From: Bradyrhizobium ottawaense | GTDB lineage: Bacteria > Pseudomonadota > Alphaproteobacteria > Rhizobiales > Xanthobacteraceae | Direction: 5' to 3' | Length of the DNA: 64,000 nt | Assembly: GCF_002278135.3 (NCBI RefSeq) | Contig: NZ_CP029425.2 | Coordinates: 2,146,001 to 2,210,000, forward strand | Shown: positions 8,349 to 16,979 of the stretch, in pieces | How positions within the stretch are numbered: position 1 is the stretch's first letter | How the letters are laid out: each line of letters begins with the position of its first letter | Made by a program: the position numbers and the translations under genes | Notes under the pieces: generated by a model | Told to the model about the DNA's origin: nothing | Databases searched by the model: none | Seen by the model: only the letters and a program-made list of their open reading frames with translations

Positions 8349-9473
8349 ATGCGGCAGGTGACCAAGATGAATGTCATGCGTTTGCTTTGGCTTGCATTGC
8401 TGGTGCTCGCGCTCACGGCATCGCAGCCGGCCGCTGGCCAAATTCCAGACCTGAAGACGGGCGGCTCGGTGCCCACGCTGGCGCCGCTCGTGCGCCAGGT
8501 GACGCCGGCCGTCGTCAACATCTCCGTGCATGGCCGCGTTCGCGAGGACAATCCGCTCTATCGCGACCCGCTCTTCCGCGAGTTCTTCGACGTCCCCAGG
8601 CAGATCGAGAAGGAGGTCAACGCGACCGGCTCAGGGGTCATCGTCGATGCCCAGCGTGGCCATGTCCTGACCAACAATCACGTGGTCGAAGGCACTTCCG
8701 CCGTTCAGGTCACAACCAAGGACGGCCGGCAATTCTCCGCCAAGGTCATCGGCCGCGATCCGCCGACGGACATTGCCGTGCTCCAGATCCAGAACCCATC
8801 CGGGCTCCAGGCGCTGTCCTTCGGCGACAGCGATGCGCTTGACGTCGGCGACTTCGTGCTTGCGATCGGCAACCCTTTCGGCCTCGGCCAGACCGTGACG
8901 TCCGGCCTCGTTAGCGCGCTCGGCCGGACCGGACTCGGGAAGCAGGGCTATGAGGACTTCATACAGACCGATGCAGCGATCAATCCCGGCAATTCCGGCG
9001 GAGCGCTGGTCAGCCTGCGGGGTGAACTGGTCGGCATCAACTCGGCCATCATTTCGCCTGCCGGCGGCAATGTCGGCATCGGCTTTGCAATTCCCGTCAA
9101 CATGGCGCGGAAGGTGATGGAGCAGATCGTCGCCAAGGGCCGCGTCGAGCGCGGCCGGATCGGCGTTTCTCTGAAGGACCTGCACCCCTCGGTCAACAAG
9201 GGATTGAACCAGGGAGCCGTCGTCGCGGAGATCGCGGCGGATTCGCCGGCGCAACAGGCGGGCCTGCGCAAGGGCGATATCATCACGAAAGCCGACGACC
9301 GTCCGATTCGCACCGCAGCCCAACTCCGCAACACGATCGGCCTCGCGCGCGTCGGCGAGGAGGTGAAGCTCACGGTGTCGCGAAATGGCGCACCGGTTGC
9401 GATCGTCGTGAGAGTGGCGCCCGCGTCCGATACGAGTAGTGCTGTCGCAGGCGGCGATCGTTTCGTCCGCTAG
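8349..9473 (+). CDS. Trypsin-like periplasmic serine protease, Deg/HtrA family (single PDZ)
   Basis: A 374-residue envelope protease or chaperone. A signal peptide (RLLWLALLVLALTASQPAAG) leads into the protease domain with catalytic triad His111 (TNNHV), Asp141 (TDIAVL) and Ser216 (NPGNSGGA). One C-terminal PDZ domain (about 270-360, RIGVSLKDLHP..KGDIITKADDRPI) follows. One PDZ makes it shorter than two-PDZ DegP, closer to DegS-like proteins, but the signal peptide and FGLGQTVTSG loop suggest a soluble periplasmic enzyme. The start could also be the ATG at 8367, which has an AGGTGA site six bases upstream and is my slight preference biologically. Deg genes next to ROSE-controlled hsp20 genes fit a heat-shock operon. 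Confidence 0.93.
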   Translation: MRQVTKMNVMRLLWLALLVLALTASQPAAGQIPDLKTGGSVPTLAPLVRQVTPAVVNISVHGRVREDNPLYRDPLFREFFDVPRQIEKEVNATGSGVIVDAQRGHVLTNNHVVEGTSAVQVTTKDGRQFSAKVIGRDPPTDIAVLQIQNPSGLQALSFGDSDALDVGDFVLAIGNPFGLGQTVTSGLVSALGRTGLGKQGYEDFIQTDAAINPGNSGGALVSLRGELVGINSAIISPAGGNVGIGFAIPVNMARKVMEQIVAKGRVERGRIGVSLKDLHPSVNKGLNQGAVVAEIAADSPAQQAGLRKGDIITKADDRPIRTAAQLRNTIGLARVGEEVKLTVSRNGAPVAIVVRVAPASDTSSAVAGGDRFVR

Positions 9474-9599
9474 TGGATTTGTGCCGCGCGGCGATCAAGC
9501 TGCCGGCGCCGATCCATGTTGCTGGCATGCCAAATATCGACTATCAGCCGGATCGGCGCGCATGACGCTGCCCAAGCAAAGGCAAAGGGAGCACCCGAG

Positions 9600-10385
9600 A
9601 TGACCTCACCCACGCGACGTGATCTGCTCGCAACCGCTGCGGCGGCCGCCGCCGTTTCGATGGCCGAGGTCGCACCCGCCGCCGCGCAGGCCGGACCCAA
9701 GTTCCCGGTGCCGATGGTGACGATCCCGATCGTCGGCGAGAGCCAGGTGTTTCAGGTCCGCCGCATCTACTGCATCGGGCGCAACTACGCCGCGCACGCG
9801 ATCGAGCGCGGCTCGGACCCGAACCGCGAGCCGCCGTTCTTCTTCCAGAAGCCGACCGACGCGATCCAGAACGTCGCGGTCGGCGAGGTCGCCGATCATC
9901 CCTATCCGTCACTGACCAAGAACTATCATCACGAGGTCGAGCTGGTCGCCGCGCTGAAATCAGGCGGCACCAATATCCCGGTCGATAAGGCGCTCGACCA
10001 CGTCTATGGCTACGCGCTCGGCCTCGACATGACCCGGCGCGACCTCCAGAACGGCATGGCCGCGGAGAAGAAGCCCTGGGAGATCGGCAAGAGTTTTGAC
10101 CACGCCGCGGTGATCGGCCCGATTCATCCGGCCAGCAAGACCGGGCATTTCGACAAGGGCGCCATCTCGCTGGCGATCAACGGCACGGTGAAGCAGAACT
10201 CGGATCTCAGCAAGATGATCTGGAACGTGGCCGAGCAGATCGCAAAGCTGTCGGAAGCGTTCGAATTGAAAGCCGGCGACATCATCTATTCCGGCACGCC
10301 GGAGAATGTCGGTCCCGTCGTGAAGGGCGACGTGCTGCTGTGCAAGCTCGAGGGCTTGCCGGATATGTCGATCAGGATCGTGTAG
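9600..10385 (+). CDS. Fumarylacetoacetate hydrolase-family protein with a twin-arginine signal
   Basis: A 261-residue protein. Residues 1-30 form a Tat-type signal: TRRDLL followed by a run of alanines and AAAQA, a likely signal-peptidase site. The rest is an FAH fold: IYCIGRNYAAHAIERGS (substrate and entry loop), FFFQKPTDA, the metal ligands in HHEVELV (Glu pair), the Asp in YGYALGLDMT, and the final GDIIYSGTPENVGPV motif. FAH-family proteins are Mg-dependent C-C hydrolases or keto-acid isomerases and are normally cytoplasmic, so export is notable. The ATG at 9600 follows an AAAGGGAG site. It stands alone between the deg protease and a repeat; no pathway partner is adjacent. Confidence 0.9.
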   Translation: MTSPTRRDLLATAAAAAAVSMAEVAPAAAQAGPKFPVPMVTIPIVGESQVFQVRRIYCIGRNYAAHAIERGSDPNREPPFFFQKPTDAIQNVAVGEVADHPYPSLTKNYHHEVELVAALKSGGTNIPVDKALDHVYGYALGLDMTRRDLQNGMAAEKKPWEIGKSFDHAAVIGPIHPASKTGHFDKGAISLAINGTVKQNSDLSKMIWNVAEQIAKLSEAFELKAGDIIYSGTPENVGPVVKGDVLLCKLEGLPDMSIRIV

Positions 10386-10446
10386 TTGCTGCCGCCTCTC
10401 CCCGCTTGCGGCGGGGGCGATCGCGTTTGAGAGCTGTCCTGCGCCA

Positions 10447-10571
10447 TCCTTCGAGACGCCCGCTCTAGGCGGGCTCCTCAGGATGAGGACGGAATGCGTA
10501 GTGGCAGTTCAACGGGTACGATGCTGCTTAGCCTCGTCGTAAGGAGACCGCGAAGCGGTCGTCTCGAAGGA
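10447..10571. repeat. Dispersed intergenic repeat with terminal inverted arms
   Basis: TCCTTCGAGACG (10447-10458) and its perfect complement CGTCTCGAAGGA (10560-10571) flank about 100 bases containing CTCAGGATGAGG and a second palindrome (ACCGCGAAGCGGT). This is a familiar Bradyrhizobium intergenic element. The remaining part of 10386-10746 shows no supportable gene. Confidence 0.7.
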
Positions 10572-10746
10572 CGAGGCGCGCCGTGAGGTGTTGCCAAAGT
10601 CAAATACGACGACCGCGCTCTCCAGGAACAGAGGCCATTGTCGCCCCACAGCCGGGTTCCCCGCCGATTGCCTTTTGTTGGCCGGCAAGCGAACCTCGTG
10701 CGGCCATATTTGAGCAGGAGTGATTTCCCGTGAGGGAGGCGCTCCG

Positions 10747-11130
10747 ATGACCAAGGCTTTGATCACTGCTGTCGCAATGCTGGCTTGTGTGCCGGTGAGT
10801 GCGGTTGCGCAGGAGCGCGCCGGCGATGCAGCACTCGGTGCCGTCTCCGGCGCGGTCGTGTTGGGGCCAGTCGGTGCGGTTGCCGGAGCCTTGATCGGCT
10901 ACACTGCCGGACCTTCGATCGCCCGTTCCTGGGGCATGAGAGGTTCGCAGTCGGCAGGACATCGGCCGCCGCCGCGCCGCGCGGCCGCGACCAGGAGCCC
11001 GACGCGCACCCGCGAGGCGATGGCAGCCAACGGTCAGATGCGAGCTGCCGGCAATCCGGCTCCGCCGGTTCAGGCCGCGCCCGCCGTGCCGGCGCAGAGC
11101 TCGACGCCGCCGGTTCAGGGATTCGACTGA
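10747..11130 (+). CDS. Exported glycine-zipper protein of unknown function
   Basis: A 127-residue protein with a clear Sec signal peptide (MTKALITAVAMLACVPVSAVA). A glycine/alanine-rich zipper (GAVSGAVVLGPVGAVAGALIG, split here at about residues 33-53) can pack against or insert into membranes. A basic, proline/alanine-rich, probably disordered tail follows. Similar small exported proteins are common in Bradyrhizobium and are annotated as hypothetical. The ATG at 10747 has a GGGAGGCG ribosome site; the frame could be extended to 10720 but would lose the signal peptide position. It stands alone. Possible roles in outer-membrane stability are speculative. Confidence 0.72.
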   Translation: MTKALITAVAMLACVPVSAVAQERAGDAALGAVSGAVVLGPVGAVAGALIGYTAGPSIARSWGMRGSQSAGHRPPPRRAAATRSPTRTREAMAANGQMRAAGNPAPPVQAAPAVPAQSSTPPVQGFD

Positions 11131-11191
11131 GGCCGTCGCATGACGGGATGAGGGTCGATCGATGCTACGACGAACCTAAAGACATTCCACG

Positions 11192-12043
11192 CTAGGGCTG
11201 GCCGAGGATCTTCTTCGCGGCGCGAAGATGCGGCTTGTCGATCATCTGGCCGTCGAGCCGCAGCGTGCCTGAATTGGGATTGCTGGCGAACGCGGCGATC
11301 ACTTTTTCCGCCCAGGTGCGTTCGGCCTCGGTCGGTTCGAATGCCGCGTTGACGACGTCGACGTGCTTGGGATGGATCAGCGCCTTGGCGGAAAACCCGT
11401 CGCGGCGCGCCGCGCGTGTTTCCTGCTCGAGACCGGCGAGGTTGTCGATGTCGGTATAGACCGTATCGATCGGCGCGACCTCGGCCGCGGCCGCCGCCAT
11501 CAGGCAGAGATCGCGCGCGAGGCGATAGGGGCTGTGGAACACGCCGCCGGACGCCTTTTCGGTGGCGCCGAGCGAGGCCGAGAGATCCTCGGCGCCCCAC
11601 ATCAGGCCGGCGAGGCGAGGGGAGCAGCCCTTGTAACTGCCGAGCCCGAAGATCGAAGCCGCGGTTTCCGTCGCCACGCAGACGATGCGGGTGGTGCCGA
11701 TCGCGATGCCGGCCGCTGCTTCCAAGGCTTCGAGCCAGGTTGCGACCTGCCTTACGTCGTCGCCGCCTTGCGATTTCGGCAGCACGATGCCGTCGGGCCT
11801 GCCGGGCAACACCGCGGCGAGATCGGCCAGCGTCATGCCGGTGTCGAGCGCGTTGACGCGGACATAGAGCTGGTGCGGGCCGCGTCGGCCCTTGAGCATC
11901 GTCAGCGTCAGCCCGCGCGCCTCCGCCTTCTTCTCGGTGACGACGGAATCCTCGAGATCGATGATCAGCGCGTCGGCCTTGCCTTCGCTCGCCTTCTCGA
12001 ATTTGCGCGGGGAATCGCCCGGCACGAACAGCATCGAACGCAT
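11192..12043 (-). CDS. CoA ester lyase, HpcH/HpaI (CitE-like) family
   Basis: A 283-residue TIM-barrel lyase that cleaves beta-hydroxyacyl-CoA thioesters (malyl-, methylmalyl- or citramalyl-CoA) into acetyl-CoA plus an oxo acid. It opens MRSMLFVPGDSPRKFEKA with IIDLEDSV (Mg-binding acidic strand); the Arg in YVRVNALDTG, ETAASIFGLG (metal Glu) and GLMWGAEDLSASLG follow. The C-terminal HPKHVDVVNAAF region is typical of CitE-like lyases. The start codon overlaps the MaoC stop (ATGA), so the two are translationally coupled: the hydratase would supply the hydroxyacyl-CoA. The pairing resembles C5-dicarboxylate (mesaconate or itaconate) catabolism, but the exact substrate is an inference. Confidence 0.9.
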   Translation of the reverse strand: MRSMLFVPGDSPRKFEKASEGKADALIIDLEDSVVTEKKAEARGLTLTMLKGRRGPHQLYVRVNALDTGMTLADLAAVLPGRPDGIVLPKSQGGDDVRQVATWLEALEAAAGIAIGTTRIVCVATETAASIFGLGSYKGCSPRLAGLMWGAEDLSASLGATEKASGGVFHSPYRLARDLCLMAAAAAEVAPIDTVYTDIDNLAGLEQETRAARRDGFSAKALIHPKHVDVVNAAFEPTEAERTWAEKVIAAFASNPNSGTLRLDGQMIDKPHLRAAKKILGQP

Positions 12044-12495
12044 CAAACCGGCCTCTTGTGCATCATCGCCATGCGGCGGCATTTGCCGACGATCTCGTCG
12101 TTCTGGTTCAGGGCATGGTGCTCGAATTCGACGATGCCGGCCTTGGGCCGCGATTTGGATTCCCTCAACGAAAGCACCTTCGTCGTCGCCCGCAACGTGT
12201 CGCCATGGAAGACCGGCTTTGGAAAGGTGACGTCGGTCATGCCGAGATTGGCAACGGTGGTCCCCATGGTCGTATCATAGACCGTCATGCCGATCATGAT
12301 GCCGAGGGTGTAAAGGCTGTTGAAAATGCGCTGGCCGAACTCGGTCTTTTCGGCGAAATGCGCATCGATGTGCAGCGGCTGCGGATTGAGCGTCAGCAGG
12401 CTGAACATGGTGTTGTCCATCTCCGTGACGGTGCGGGTCAGCGGATGCCTGAACTCCTGGCCTACGGAAAAGTCTTCGAAATACAGTCCGGCCAT
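12043..12495 (-). CDS. MaoC-family (hot-dog fold) enoyl-CoA hydratase/dehydratase
   Basis: A 150-residue single hot-dog domain enzyme adding or removing water from an acyl-CoA. The opening YFEDFSVGQEFRHPLTRTVTE is characteristic, and NPQPLHIDAHFA contains the catalytic Asp/His of the MaoC hydratase signature. VVFEHHALNQNDE-type strands complete the fold. The ATG at 12495 follows a strong GGGAGGAAACC site; an upstream extension to 12567 has no such site. It is first in a two-gene operon with the CoA ester lyase and divergent from an acyl-CoA dehydrogenase, so the three may form one acyl-CoA degradation route. Confidence 0.9.
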   Translation of the reverse strand: MAGLYFEDFSVGQEFRHPLTRTVTEMDNTMFSLLTLNPQPLHIDAHFAEKTEFGQRIFNSLYTLGIMIGMTVYDTTMGTTVANLGMTDVTFPKPVFHGDTLRATTKVLSLRESKSRPKAGIVEFEHHALNQNDEIVGKCRRMAMMHKRPV

Positions 12496-12727
12496 CGCGG
12501 TTTCCTCCCTGCGAAATAACGGCGCGCTCATAGCTTTACGTCGCATGACCCTATGCATGGTAGACACAGTTGATAGACAAATTCACGTATCTGTACGCGG
12601 TTTTTCGAGCTAAGAACCCAGCCAAGGGCACGTCAGGGCGCGAAGCAAGCGGCCGCGGCCTTCGAGCGGGGAACGCGAAGAGACGGGAGATGGCGCGGTC
12701 GCGGCTCCCGACAAGGAGATCAAGACC

Positions 12728-13894
12728 ATGGATTTCGCGCTCACCGATCAGCAGGAAGCCATTCGCGATGCCATCGCCAAGATCTGCGAAGGCTTTCCGG
12801 ATGCCTATTGGCTGAAGAAGGACCATGACGGCGGCTTCCCGCACGATTTTCATAAAGCACTTGCCGACACCGGCTGGCTCGGCATCTGCGTGCCGGAGGA
12901 ATATGGCGGCTCGGGGCTCGGCATCACCGAAGCTGCGATCATGATGCGCACCATCGCCGAATCCGGCGCCGGCATGTCCGGCGCATCCGCCGTGCACATC
13001 AACGTGTTCGGCCTCAATCCCGTCGTCGTGTTCGGCACCGAAGAGCAGCGCAGGCGCATGCTGCCGCCGATGGTGGAGGGCCGTGAAAAGGCCTGCTTCG
13101 CCGTCACCGAGCCCAACACCGGCCTCAACACCACGCAGCTCAAGACCCGCGCGGTCGCCAAGAACGACCGTTACATCGTCAACGGCCAGAAGGTGTGGAT
13201 CTCGACCGCGCAGGTCGCGCACAAGATCCTGCTGCTGGCCCGCACCACGCCGCTGGAGGAGGTGCGCTCGCCGACCCATGGCCTCAGCCTGTTCTACACC
13301 GATTTCGACCGCAACAGAATCAAGGTCCACGAGATCGAGAAGATGGGCCGCAAGATCGTCGATTCCAACGAGCTGTTCTTCGAGGACTTTGAAATTCCGA
13401 TCGAGGATCGCATCGGCGAGGAAGGCAAAGGCTTCCAGTACATCCTCGAAGGCATGAACCCCGAGCGTATCCTGATCGCGGCGGAGGCGGTCGGCCTTGG
13501 CAAGCTGGCGCTGGCGCGGGCCACGGAATATGCCAAGACGCGCGTGGTGTTCAACCGTCCGATCGGCAAGAACCAGGGCATTCAGCATCCGCTCGCGGTG
13601 AACTGGGTCGAGCTCGAGGCGGCCTGGCTGATGGTGATGTCGGCGGCGTGGCAATACGACAAGGGCATGCCGTGCGGCGCTGCGGCCAATGCCGCAAAAT
13701 ACCTTGCGGGCGAAGCGGGCTTCTCGGCCTGCGAGCAGGCGGTGATGACCCATGGCGGCTTCGGCTATGCCAAGGAATTCCACGTCGAGCGCTACTTGCG
13801 TGAAGTGCTGATCCCGCGCATCGCGCCCGTCAGCCCGCAGCTGGCGCTCAGCTTCATCGCGGAGAAGGTGCTGGGGCTCGCGAAGTCGTACTGA
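12728..13894 (+). CDS. Acyl-CoA dehydrogenase
   Basis: A 388-residue FAD flavoenzyme for alpha,beta-dehydrogenation of an acyl-CoA, passing electrons to ETF. The N-terminal helical domain begins MDFALTDQQEAIRDAI. The middle beta domain has CFAVTEPNTGLNTTQLKTRA (FAD/substrate motif) and YIVNGQKVWIST. The C-terminal domain has HGGFGYAKEFHVERYLRE. The usual C-terminal catalytic Glu (YEGT motif of short/medium-chain enzymes) is absent. Glu246 in GMNPERILIA is at the place used by isovaleryl- and long-chain enzymes, so it is the likely base. Divergent from maoC; the 232-base gap (12496-12727) holds an AT-richer stretch near 12555-12600 but no confident promoter. Substrate unknown. Confidence 0.93.
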   Translation: MDFALTDQQEAIRDAIAKICEGFPDAYWLKKDHDGGFPHDFHKALADTGWLGICVPEEYGGSGLGITEAAIMMRTIAESGAGMSGASAVHINVFGLNPVVVFGTEEQRRRMLPPMVEGREKACFAVTEPNTGLNTTQLKTRAVAKNDRYIVNGQKVWISTAQVAHKILLLARTTPLEEVRSPTHGLSLFYTDFDRNRIKVHEIEKMGRKIVDSNELFFEDFEIPIEDRIGEEGKGFQYILEGMNPERILIAAEAVGLGKLALARATEYAKTRVVFNRPIGKNQGIQHPLAVNWVELEAAWLMVMSAAWQYDKGMPCGAAANAAKYLAGEAGFSACEQAVMTHGGFGYAKEFHVERYLREVLIPRIAPVSPQLALSFIAEKVLGLAKSY

Positions 13895-13926
13895 ACGAGC
13901 CTTGTGCCCAAACCAAATGGGCCGGC

Positions 13927-15501
13927 CTATTCGGCGGCGATCCGCTCCATCGCCATGGCGCGAAGCCTGGCGCGCTGGATCTTGACGCCGTTGGCGCTGT
14001 CGGTGACGGGGAAGGCCTCCACCACATAGATCCGGGCCGGGATCTTGTAGCCGGCGAGCCGCTCGCGCAGGCGCGCGACCAGCGTCTCCTGCATTGGCGG
14101 CTCCTTCGCCGGGATCACGAAGGCGACGCAGCGCGCCTGACCCTTGAGGTCGACTGCAACCACCTGGGCATCAGCCACGCCGGCACATGATTTGAGCTCG
14201 TCCTCGATCTCGCCGGGCGCGACGAGGAAGCCGCCGAGCCGCATGGCGTCGCCCGCGCGGGTCTCGTAGACGAAGGAACCGTCGCCGCGCAGCCGGCCGA
14301 TGTCGCCGGTGCGGAAGAACCCGTCCGCGGTGATCGCATCGCGCGTCGCATCCGGATTGTTGAAATAGCCGAGGAAACGTGACGGCGCGCTGATCTCGAT
14401 CTCGCCGGAAACGCCTTCGGCCGCAAGTTCGCCGGTCTCGGTGTCGCGCACGCGCACGCTTGCCTCGGGTGACATCGGCCAGCCGCCGCCCTCGATGCGA
14501 TCGGCGAAGGCGTCGCTGGCGCGGGCGATCGAGAATAGGGCCTGAACCTCGCTCGACCCGTAGAGGCCGAACAGCGGCAGGCCGCGCGCCTCGGCCTCCG
14601 CGGCAAGCTCGCGCCAGCCAGGCTGGAACGCGGCGAAGCCGCAGACGTCGAGATGCGGGAATGGGCGTGGCGTACCGCTGAGGGCGACAATGCGCCGGAA
14701 CATCTCGTCGGAGCCGAAGGCGTGCGTGATCCCCTGCGTGCTGAGGATCTCCAGTGCCGGTGCCGCCTCGAAGGCGTCGAGCACATGGACGGTCGCGCCC
14801 GCCGCGACGAAGCCGAGCAGGCTCGTCATGCCGAACGTGCCGCAGAACGGAAGCATGGCCAGCAGCGAATGACACTGCGGATCAAGCCGAAGCGCCTTGG
14901 TGACAGAGACGGCGTGGCCCGCCAGCGTCCGCTGCGAATGCGCGACGAGCTTCGGGCCCTTGGTGGTGCCCGATGTCGTGTAGAGCAGCACCGGCAGATC
15001 GACGTCGTCCCGTGTCGGAGAGGCGGCCGGATAGGGCTTTTCGAAAGCGTCGAAGCGGACACAGGGCCAATTGGCCTTGATCGCATCCGCGCCGACCACC
15101 GCAAGCCGCTGCAGCGCCGGCACTTCGTCCTTGGCGATGTCGGCGAGGATCGCGGCAAAATCCACCGAGCGGAATGCGGCCTCGACCACCATCAGCCTGG
15201 CGCCGGACAAACGAAGCAGATGCGCGACTTCCGCGCTGCGATAGCGGGTATTGACGGCCGCGACGATCGCGCCAAGGCGGGCGGCGGCGAACAGCAGCGC
15301 GATCCATTCGATCCGGTTGACCAGCCAGACCGCGATCACGTCGCCCTTGCCGATGCCTTGCTCCGCAAGCCAGGCCGCGGTCTGCTCTATCCTTTCGGAG
15401 AACTCAGCGCGCGAGACCCGCGTGCCGTCGAATACGAAGGCGGTATCGGCGGCGGCCTCGGTCCGGATCAGCGATTGCAGTGAAAACGCGTTGGCACTCA
15501 T
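13927..15501 (-). CDS. AMP-binding acyl-CoA synthetase/ligase (ANL superfamily)
   Basis: A 524-residue adenylate-forming enzyme that activates a carboxylic acid with ATP and loads it on CoA. The phosphate loop is LLYTTSGTTKGPKLV, the adenine motif GLYGSSE, and the ribose Asp FFRTGDIGRL. The hinge region is GGFLVAPGEIEDEL. The catalytic Lys sits in DSANGVKIQRARLR near the end, a slight variant of the usual TxSGK motif. Its convergent position, 32 bases from the acyl-CoA dehydrogenase end, suggests a shared fatty or aromatic acid pathway, but the acid cannot be deduced. Length and domain order are normal. Confidence 0.92.
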   Translation of the reverse strand: MSANAFSLQSLIRTEAAADTAFVFDGTRVSRAEFSERIEQTAAWLAEQGIGKGDVIAVWLVNRIEWIALLFAAARLGAIVAAVNTRYRSAEVAHLLRLSGARLMVVEAAFRSVDFAAILADIAKDEVPALQRLAVVGADAIKANWPCVRFDAFEKPYPAASPTRDDVDLPVLLYTTSGTTKGPKLVAHSQRTLAGHAVSVTKALRLDPQCHSLLAMLPFCGTFGMTSLLGFVAAGATVHVLDAFEAAPALEILSTQGITHAFGSDEMFRRIVALSGTPRPFPHLDVCGFAAFQPGWRELAAEAEARGLPLFGLYGSSEVQALFSIARASDAFADRIEGGGWPMSPEASVRVRDTETGELAAEGVSGEIEISAPSRFLGYFNNPDATRDAITADGFFRTGDIGRLRGDGSFVYETRAGDAMRLGGFLVAPGEIEDELKSCAGVADAQVVAVDLKGQARCVAFVIPAKEPPMQETLVARLRERLAGYKIPARIYVVEAFPVTDSANGVKIQRARLRAMAMERIAAE

Positions 15502-15534
15502 GGCAAGGGGAGTAACCCGATCGCGCCAACCTGT

Positions 15535-16170
15535 CTACTTGGTGCCGAACATCCGGTCGCCGGCATCGCCCAGGCCCGGCACGATGTAGCCGTGGTCGTT
15601 GAGCCGCTCGTCGATCGCGGCGGTCCAGATCGGCACGTCAGGATGCTCGCCCTGGAATTGCGCGATGCCCTCGGGCGCGGCCAGGAGGCACACGAAGCGG
15701 ATGTCGCGGGCGCCGCGGGCCTTGAGCAGAGAGGCGCCGGCGCAGGCCGAGTTGCCGGTCGCCAGCATCGGATCCATCAGGATCACGGTGCGATCCGACA
15801 GGTCCTGCGGCGCCTTGAAGTAATATTCCACGGCTTGCAACGTCTCGGGGTCGCGGTAGAGCCCGATATGGGCGATGCGCGCCGATGGCATCAGCGCCAG
15901 CATGCCGTCGAGGAAGCCGACGCCGGCGCGCAGGATCGGCGCCAGCGTGAGCTTCTTGCCGGCGATCTTGGGCGCCCGCATCGGCGCGATCGGCGTCTCG
16001 ATCTCGACCAGCTCCAGCGGCAAATCCCGGGTCACCTCATAGCCAAGCAGCATCCCGATCTCGTTCAGGATCTCGCGAAAGCTCTTGGTCGAGCGATCCT
16101 TCTCCCGCATCAGCGAGAGCTTGTGCTGGACCAGGGGGTGGGCGACGATGTTGACATTGCCAGTGCTCAT
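15535..16170 (-). CDS. upp: Uracil phosphoribosyltransferase
   Basis: A 211-residue cytoplasmic salvage enzyme converting uracil and PRPP into [21 protein letters not shown] is the flexible-loop region. The PRPP-binding signature is [14 protein letters not shown]. The uracil-binding C-terminus is [17 protein letters not shown], highly specific for UPRT. The length matches the family. It lies 33 bases upstream of the ligase gene on the same strand but is functionally unrelated. The 250 bases upstream (16171-16420) show no gene, only a weak open frame without protein character. Confidence 0.97.
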   Translation of the reverse strand: MSTGNVNIVAHPLVQHKLSLMREKDRSTKSFREILNEIGMLLGYEVTRDLPLELVEIETPIAPMRAPKIAGKKLTLAPILRAGVGFLDGMLALMPSARIAHIGLYRDPETLQAVEYYFKAPQDLSDRTVILMDPMLATGNSACAGASLLKARGARDIRFVCLLAAPEGIAQFQGEHPDVPIWTAAIDERLNDHGYIVPGLGDAGDRMFGTK

Positions 16171-16420
16171 GAAACCGCTCTACACGTTTCCCTAGAATTG
16201 CGCCAGATCGGCCCGGCTTTTTCCGCCGGACAGGCGGCGTCAACCGGGCATCGCCACCGCGCTGCGGGCCGGGTTGCTCGCGGCATAGGCAGCCATGGTC
16301 AGTTCGCGGTTGGAGCGGAGGAGCTAGACGCCGAGCCTGCGTGCGACAAGGATGAGTGCAGCGGTTGTTCAAAGCCATCTGTCAGCACCGGCATTTTCCA
16401 GGATCCTTCCGTCAGGCTGC

Positions 16421-16888
16421 CTAGCCGCAATTGTCGCAAGCGAGCGGCTCGTAAAGCGGATCCAGCACAGGACGAACGGAAGGAACGCTCGGCCGCGGCA
16501 CGTCCGCGGCCAATGCCCGGACCTCGACGAGGGCCGACAGCAGAGCCAGCGCGAGGTCGGAATGGCGCGCCTCGACCGCGGCGTCCAGCCAGTCCGGCAG
16601 CTCACGGGCGCGCGACAGTGCGCAATGCCACTCGCCCTCGTCATAGGCGATGCGGCGGACCTGCCACATCGGCAGCTCGAGCTCGATCAGCGCCAGCACC
16701 GCATCGGCCCAGGCCTCGACGTCGATCAGGCGCATGATGCGTGCGGGGCGTTCGCCTTGGCCGAGCGTGGGGACACGCCGGCAGGCGTGCGCGATGATGT
16801 CGAGCATCAGCGGCCGGGTCATCGCCGGTGCCGCGCGAAGCTGCTGGCTGAGGAAAGGTGGGTCGAGGCGTCGGAGAGCGGCGGTCAT
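16421..16888 (-). CDS. Conserved hypothetical protein with a C-terminal Cys pair
   Basis: A 155-residue soluble protein I cannot place in a named family. It is helical and leucine-rich, with RIAYDEGEWHCALSRARELPDWLD followed by repeated Glu/Ala helices, and ends CDNCG, a possible metal-binding or redox CxxC tail. There is no signal peptide or membrane segment. The ATG at 16888 has an excellent AGGAGG site, strongly supporting translation. The N-terminal extension to 17035 would run into the adjacent repeat and is rejected. Function unknown. Confidence 0.75.
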   Translation of the reverse strand: MTAALRRLDPPFLSQQLRAAPAMTRPLMLDIIAHACRRVPTLGQGERPARIMRLIDVEAWADAVLALIELELPMWQVRRIAYDEGEWHCALSRARELPDWLDAAVEARHSDLALALLSALVEVRALAADVPRPSVPSVRPVLDPLYEPLACDNCG

Positions 16889-16979
16889 GTCAGGCCTCCT
16901 GGAATTGGCGTCGGTCAGTCGGCCGGCCTTGCCAGGATGGCGGGCAGTGCATTTGAAAACGAGATGGGGAAGAGGGGGG

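Noticed and set aside
10600..10962. Minus-strand open frame overlapping the glycine-zipper gene
   Set aside because: No ribosome site, partly within a dispersed repeat, and the plus-strand frame has a signal peptide and good ribosome site.
16171..16420. Possible small gene upstream of upp
   Set aside because: Open frames here lack ribosome sites and protein-like composition; no tRNA or structured RNA could be recognised either.
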